A program made the position numbers and the translations under genes. Source: an uncultured Collinsella sp. (GTDB taxonomy: Bacteria; Actinomycetota; Coriobacteriia; Coriobacteriales; Coriobacteriaceae). From it: a DNA stretch of 7,624 nucleotides. Numbering within the stretch: position 1 is the first letter of the stretch; the number at the start of each line of letters is the position of its first letter. Below are positions 5,622-7,624 of this stretch, one piece after another. The stretch is taken from positions 1 to 7,624 of the forward strand of contig URKV01000088.1 in the NCBI GenBank assembly GCA_900548565.1. Reading direction: 5' to 3'. Under the pieces are notes generated by a model. The model was not told where the DNA came from, did no database searches, and saw only the letters and a list, made by a program, of their open reading frames with translations.

Positions 5622-6071
5622 TTAGATCTCGCGCAAGGTATTGAGAATCGTGCGCAGCGACGCGTACATCTGCTCGCGCTGCTCCACGCCCATGGCCTTA
5701 CCGGTGGTGTCGAGCACTTCGCGAATGATGCGATCGGCCTCGCTCATGCTCTCGCCGCCCAGGGCAGTCAGGCGCACCGGGGCACGGTACTTGACGGCCG
5801 CATCACCCGAGTCATCGACCTCGACGTAGCCGCCCTCCTCCAGATGTGCCAGTGTACGCGAAACGGCGGCTCGGGTAACGCCGGCCATGCGGGCGAGGTC
5901 GGCGCCAGTCAGGCCGTCCTTGCTGCGCTCAAGATAGTACAGGCACATGACGTCGGAGCCCTTGAGGCCCAGCCTTGCACCTTCGGACGTCTTGATGCGC
6001 TGAATCTCCTTGTAGAGGCCGCTGATCAGTCCGACAAAGTCCTCAAAACGTGTCTCGTCGTTCTGCTGCAT
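5622..6071 (-). CDS. MarR family transcriptional regulator
   Basis: This 149-residue protein is a winged helix-turn-helix DNA-binding regulator. An N-terminal dimerisation helix (about 8-30) is followed by KGSDVMCLYYL (37-47), then GLTGADLARMAGVTRAAVSR (53-72) as the helix-turn-helix with recognition helix about 66-79. The wing lies around 82-105 (EEGGYVEVDDS leading to KYRAPVRLT), and a C-terminal helix completes the dimer. MarR proteins are usually dimeric repressors released by small ligands. The ATG at 6071 fits the family start. Its ribosome-binding site is weak (AAAGG about 12 nt away), and in-frame starts further upstream (to 6149) lack better sites. DegV follows 119 bp downstream, so lipid or fatty acid metabolism is a possible target, as with the MarR-type regulator FabT; this is an inference. 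Candidate operator sequences lie at 6117-6132 and 6158-6173. Confidence 0.9.
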   Translation of the reverse strand: MQQNDETRFEDFVGLISGLYKEIQRIKTSEGARLGLKGSDVMCLYYLERSKDGLTGADLARMAGVTRAAVSRTLAHLEEGGYVEVDDSGDAAVKYRAPVRLTALGGESMSEADRIIREVLDTTGKAMGVEQREQMYASLRTILNTLREI

Positions 6072-6116
6072 GGGAGACGACCGCCTTTCGCTTGCATAAT
6101 GCTTACGGGTAAACAT

Positions 6117-6132
6117 CTTAACCGTACTTAAC
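6117..6132. promoter_or_regulatory. Tandem CTTAAC half-sites upstream of marR
   Basis: The hexamer CTTAAC occurs at 6117-6122 and again at 6127-6132, exactly 10 bp apart and so on the same face of the helix, 46-61 bp upstream of the marR start. A CATTAT hexamer on the minus strand (6101-6096) could be the -10, which would place these repeats around the -35. They could be the regulator's own binding site. No clear -35 is seen. Confidence 0.25.
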
Positions 6133-6157
6133 GACCGCCACTCCTGCACTCCCTATT

Positions 6158-6173
6158 TGTTGACCCATCAACA
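6158..6173. promoter_or_regulatory. Operator-like palindrome upstream of marR
   Basis: TGTTGA and TCAACA are exact inverted repeats around CCCA, giving a 16-bp dyad of the size bound by MarR dimers. It lies 87 bp upstream of the marR start and 2 bp from palindrome copy 3, so it could equally be part of the mRNA 3' structure of the B3/4 gene. Confidence 0.3.
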
Positions 6174-6175
6174 TA

Positions 6176-6216
6176 AAAACCACCACAAAGGGGACAGGCA
6201 CCATTGTGGTGGTTTT
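6176..6216. repeat. Dispersed REP-like palindrome, copy 3 (terminator-like for the B3/4 gene)
   Basis: The 16-nt arms AAAACCACCACAAAGG and CCATTGTGGTGGTTTT enclose the loop GGACAGGCA. One uncompensated A-A mismatch (6189 with 6203) arises where the other copies have CCTTTG. It lies 28 nt after the B3/4 stop, and on the minus strand the stem ends in a TTTTT run. Confidence 0.85.
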
Positions 6217-6244
6217 GACCGTCGAGTTTGATCCGCAGACTTCG

Positions 6245-6964
6245 CTACAGCTCCACGCAGGGATTGTCGCGGGTCACAAGCGTCTTAACGACAACCGTCG
6301 CTCCCAGATAACGCTCGAGCAACTCAGCGAGGCGATCGATCGCGGCCTGGCATTCCCCCATCCGCTCGGGCTCCACGCACTCAATCGCCAGGAACGCATC
6401 GGCCGAATCATCGGACAGCGCCGTGCGAACGCCGTCGCGCCAGTTCCAGCAGCGGCACACAGCGCCCGCATCGTCGATGTAGGCGAGCTCGCCGGGCAAC
6501 GTCGGATCGTCCGCCTCCTCGCCAAGCGGCAAGAACGCATCGCCACCGTCGGTCACCTTCAAGCGAAGGTCTCCCTCGATCGCATGCAGATCCTCGCCTC
6601 CCACGGGCAGCGCGTAGGTCAGCGACACCGTGTTGTAAATATCCACCGCGGGCGTAATGTGGCCCACCGGCTTGCCTTTGAGCACGCGTTTGAGCAAGTT
6701 CTCGATCGAGCAGCGCGCGCCTTTCTTGGTCTTGAACAGACGATAGGCCTCGCGCCATGCCTTGACCGGTGCGTTCTCGCTGATAGTGTCGCTGGTCAGA
6801 TGACGCTCCGCATCGATATTGGCGCGGTCGAGCAACGCCGCAATCGCATCCACGTCCTCTTGAGGAATCTGAGCCGTGGGCTTCATGCCCTCCACGACCA
6901 CAACACCGACCGCTGCCTGCGGAAACAGCTCCCAGAATGAATCCTCGGCAATAAAGCTCTTCAT
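6245..6964 (-). CDS. B3/4 domain-containing protein (PheRS beta-subunit-like)
   Basis: This 239-residue stand-alone protein resembles the B3/4 domain of the phenylalanyl-tRNA synthetase beta subunit (COG3382 type). In PheRS that domain hydrolyses mischarged Tyr-tRNA-Phe. The free-standing proteins are conserved but, as far as I know, not firmly assigned; a tRNA- or aminoacyl-tRNA-related role is plausible. Family blocks are VKAWREAYR (67-75), SIENLLKRVLKGKP (86-99), VDIYN (107-111), LPVGGEDL (119-126) and YIDDAGAVCRCWNWRDG (162-178). The ATG at 6964 is preferred because AAGGGAG sits 5 nt upstream. The in-frame ATG at 6979 (five residues longer) has no site of its own, and its codons contain this one. 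It is transcribed from its own promoter near 7108-7136 with a structured leader and ends at palindrome copy 3. Confidence 0.92.
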   Translation of the reverse strand: MKSFIAEDSFWELFPQAAVGVVVVEGMKPTAQIPQEDVDAIAALLDRANIDAERHLTSDTISENAPVKAWREAYRLFKTKKGARCSIENLLKRVLKGKPVGHITPAVDIYNTVSLTYALPVGGEDLHAIEGDLRLKVTDGGDAFLPLGEEADDPTLPGELAYIDDAGAVCRCWNWRDGVRTALSDDSADAFLAIECVEPERMGECQAAIDRLAELLERYLGATVVVKTLVTRDNPCVEL

Positions 6965-6984
6965 ACGCTCTCCCTTCATTGTGC

Positions 6985-7023
6985 GCGCCCGAGTGAGGGC
7001 GCCTAAACAAAAAGCGCCCTTAC
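6985..7023 (-). promoter_or_regulatory. Leader with mutually exclusive hairpins before the B3/4 gene
   Basis: On the minus strand three segments follow one another: GGGCGC (7019-7014), GCGCCC (7002-6997) and GGGCGC (6990-6985). The middle one can pair with the first, as a 10-bp stem with one G-U pair over 6993-7002 and 7014-7023 and a U-rich 11-nt loop. It can instead pair with the third, as a 6-bp stem with loop TCACTC. The second hairpin ends 8-9 nt before the AAGGGAG ribosome-binding site. This arrangement resembles a translational attenuator, but no ligand-binding fold is recognised. Confidence 0.35.
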
Positions 7024-7107
7024 AACGGCCACCTTCAAAGTCCTACGGTGCCGTCACAAGAACGCTTGCGCTGTCCCATCCGGAGAAGGGGACGATATGT
7101 CAGGCGT

Positions 7108-7136
7108 ATTGTAACCCGAGTCATCCACGCGAGCAA
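7108..7136 (-). promoter_or_regulatory. Promoter of the B3/4 gene
   Basis: On the minus strand TACAAT (7113-7108; five of six consensus bases) is preceded, after exactly 17 nt, by TTGCTC (7136-7131; three of six). Transcription would start near 7101, giving a leader of about 137 nt. The -35 lies 2 bp from palindrome copy 4, which would insulate it from pckA. Confidence 0.5.
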
Positions 7137-7138
7137 AA

Positions 7139-7171
7139 CCACCATAAAGGCGCCTGTCCCCTTTGTGGTGG
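7139..7171. repeat. Dispersed REP-like palindrome, copy 4 (inverted; terminator-like for pckA)
   Basis: The 12-bp arms CCACCATAAAGG and CCTTTGTGGTGG, with one T-G wobble (7145 with 7165), enclose CGCCTGTCC. That loop is the reverse complement of the other copies' loop with one base changed, so this copy is inverted relative to copies 1-3. It lies 19 nt after the pckA stop, and on the minus strand the stem is followed by TTTT. Confidence 0.85.
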
Positions 7172-7190
7172 ATATGGACTCACGGCGAAG

Positions 7191-7604
7191 CTAGTGGCGA
7201 AGTCCCAGCAACCCGCGGCCGCGATGACGGGCGTCGGCGTGTACTTGAGCGTGCGGGCCGGCGGCTTTGACGGACTCGGGCAGGTGCGAGTACTTCTTCT
7301 CGAAGTTCTCCTCGAACATCACTGCCAGGTTGTGCGCGGCCTCGTCATAGCGCGCGGTGCTCTGCCAGTATTGGTGCGGCACCAGGATGCCATCGGGCAC
7401 GCCGTGGCACGTCGTGGGAATGTCGACGTTAAAGATGTCGTCGTGCAAGAACTCGCTGTCCTCGATGGTGCCGTCGAGGGCGCGCGCGACCAGCGAGCGC
7501 GTGTAGGCCAGCTCGATGCGATGGCCCACGCCGTAGCCGCCGCCAATCCAGCCGGTGTTGACCAGGTACACGCGCGTGCGACCGTCGGCGATACGCTCGC
7601 CCAG
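7191..7604 (-). CDS. pckA: Phosphoenolpyruvate carboxykinase (ATP), C-terminal part only
   Basis: The visible 137 residues are the C-terminal quarter of ATP-type PEP carboxykinase (about 530-540 residues), which interconverts oxaloacetate plus ATP with PEP, CO2 and ADP in the cytoplasm. VYLVNTGW is the family signature. The nucleotide-binding segment GVGHRIELAYTR holds the arginine-isoleucine pair and the threonine six residues after the arginine, corresponding to Arg449, Ile450 and Thr455 of the E. coli enzyme. IPTTCHGVP, PHQYW and MFEENFEKKY follow as expected. The N-terminal three quarters, including the Walker A and metal sites, are missing because the contig ends. The apparent start MYKRQ is adapter translation. 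The protein continues about 18 basic, His-rich residues past the usual AAGP end. The frame ends at TAG 19 nt before palindrome copy 4. In fermentative gut bacteria this enzyme often runs in the PEP-carboxylating direction; that is background, not shown here. Confidence 0.95.
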   Translation of the reverse strand: MGERIADGRTRVYLVNTGWIGGGYGVGHRIELAYTRSLVARALDGTIEDSEFLHDDIFNVDIPTTCHGVPDGILVPHQYWQSTARYDEAAHNLAVMFEENFEKKYSHLPESVKAAGPHAQVHADARHRGRGLLGLRH

Positions 7605-7624
7605 CTGTCTCTTATACACATCTG
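7605..7624 (-). other. Illumina Nextera (Tn5) adapter left on contig end
   Basis: Positions 7605-7623 are exactly CTGTCTCTTATACACATCT, the reverse complement of the Tn5 mosaic end. The next base, G, agrees with the read-1 arm (GACGCTG...) rather than the read-2 arm (CCGAGCC...), although one base is thin evidence. Genome ends at about 7604. Confidence 0.97.

Noticed and set aside
7073..7093. GTCCC/GGGAC hairpin in the B3/4 leader as a riboswitch on its own
   Set aside because: It is only 5 bp with an 11-nt loop and no known ligand-binding motif; it is kept only as part of the leader observation.
4192..7171. CRISPR array, because four similar repeats occur
   Set aside because: The copies are hundreds of bases to 1.5 kb apart, separated by whole genes, with no regular spacers and no cas genes.
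28..7623. Tn5/IS50 mosaic ends at both edges suggesting a composite transposon
   Set aside because: The left end is preceded by the Nextera read-1 arm and an index, which are synthetic. No transposase or IS50 sequence is present. These are library adapters.

Overview
This is a 7.6 kb assembled contig with sequencing-library adapter still attached at both ends. Positions 1-46 and 7605-7624 are Illumina Nextera/Tn5 tagmentation sequence, so genuine genome runs only from about 47 to 7604. The high GC, the C/G-ending codons, the gene content and the protein sequences suggest a gut actinobacterium of the class Coriobacteriia, most like Collinsella. That assignment is an inference from sequence feel, not a database result.

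Layout. Eight protein genes are present. A radical-SAM protein of the PflA/PflX type (minus, 3' end cut off by the contig edge) is divergent from a two-gene plus-strand block. That block holds a WecA/TagO-type polyprenyl-phosphate sugar-phosphate transferase and tryptophanyl-tRNA synthetase. The 525-bp divergent gap contains a promoter with a dyad for the radical-SAM gene and a candidate plus-strand structured RNA of about 145 nt that ends in an intrinsic terminator. After trpS come a terminator and two further hairpins. Five minus-strand genes follow, listed left to right: a short MGMT-fold protein, a DegV-family lipid-binding protein, a MarR-type regulator, a stand-alone B3/4-domain protein, and the C-terminal quarter of ATP-type PEP carboxykinase (5' end cut off by the contig edge).

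The main non-coding structure is a four-copy family of imperfect palindromes of about 35-45 bp. Each has CCACCACAAAGG-type arms around a 9-nt asymmetric loop. Every copy lies 9-28 nt after the stop codon of a minus-strand gene (MGMT, degV, B3/4, pckA) and is followed on that strand by a T-rich run. They therefore look like a dispersed REP-like palindrome doing duty as terminators. The only minus-strand gene with a visible 3' end and no copy is marR, which suggests that marR and degV are cotranscribed.

Most genes are ordinary housekeeping or conserved accessory genes with no obvious shared pathway. I see no new defence, biosynthetic or mobile system. The points worth a second look are the palindrome family, the structured RNA near 1066-1213, the mutually exclusive hairpins in the B3/4 leader, a gene remnant abutting one palindrome, and the adapter contamination, which makes false peptide ends on two genes.
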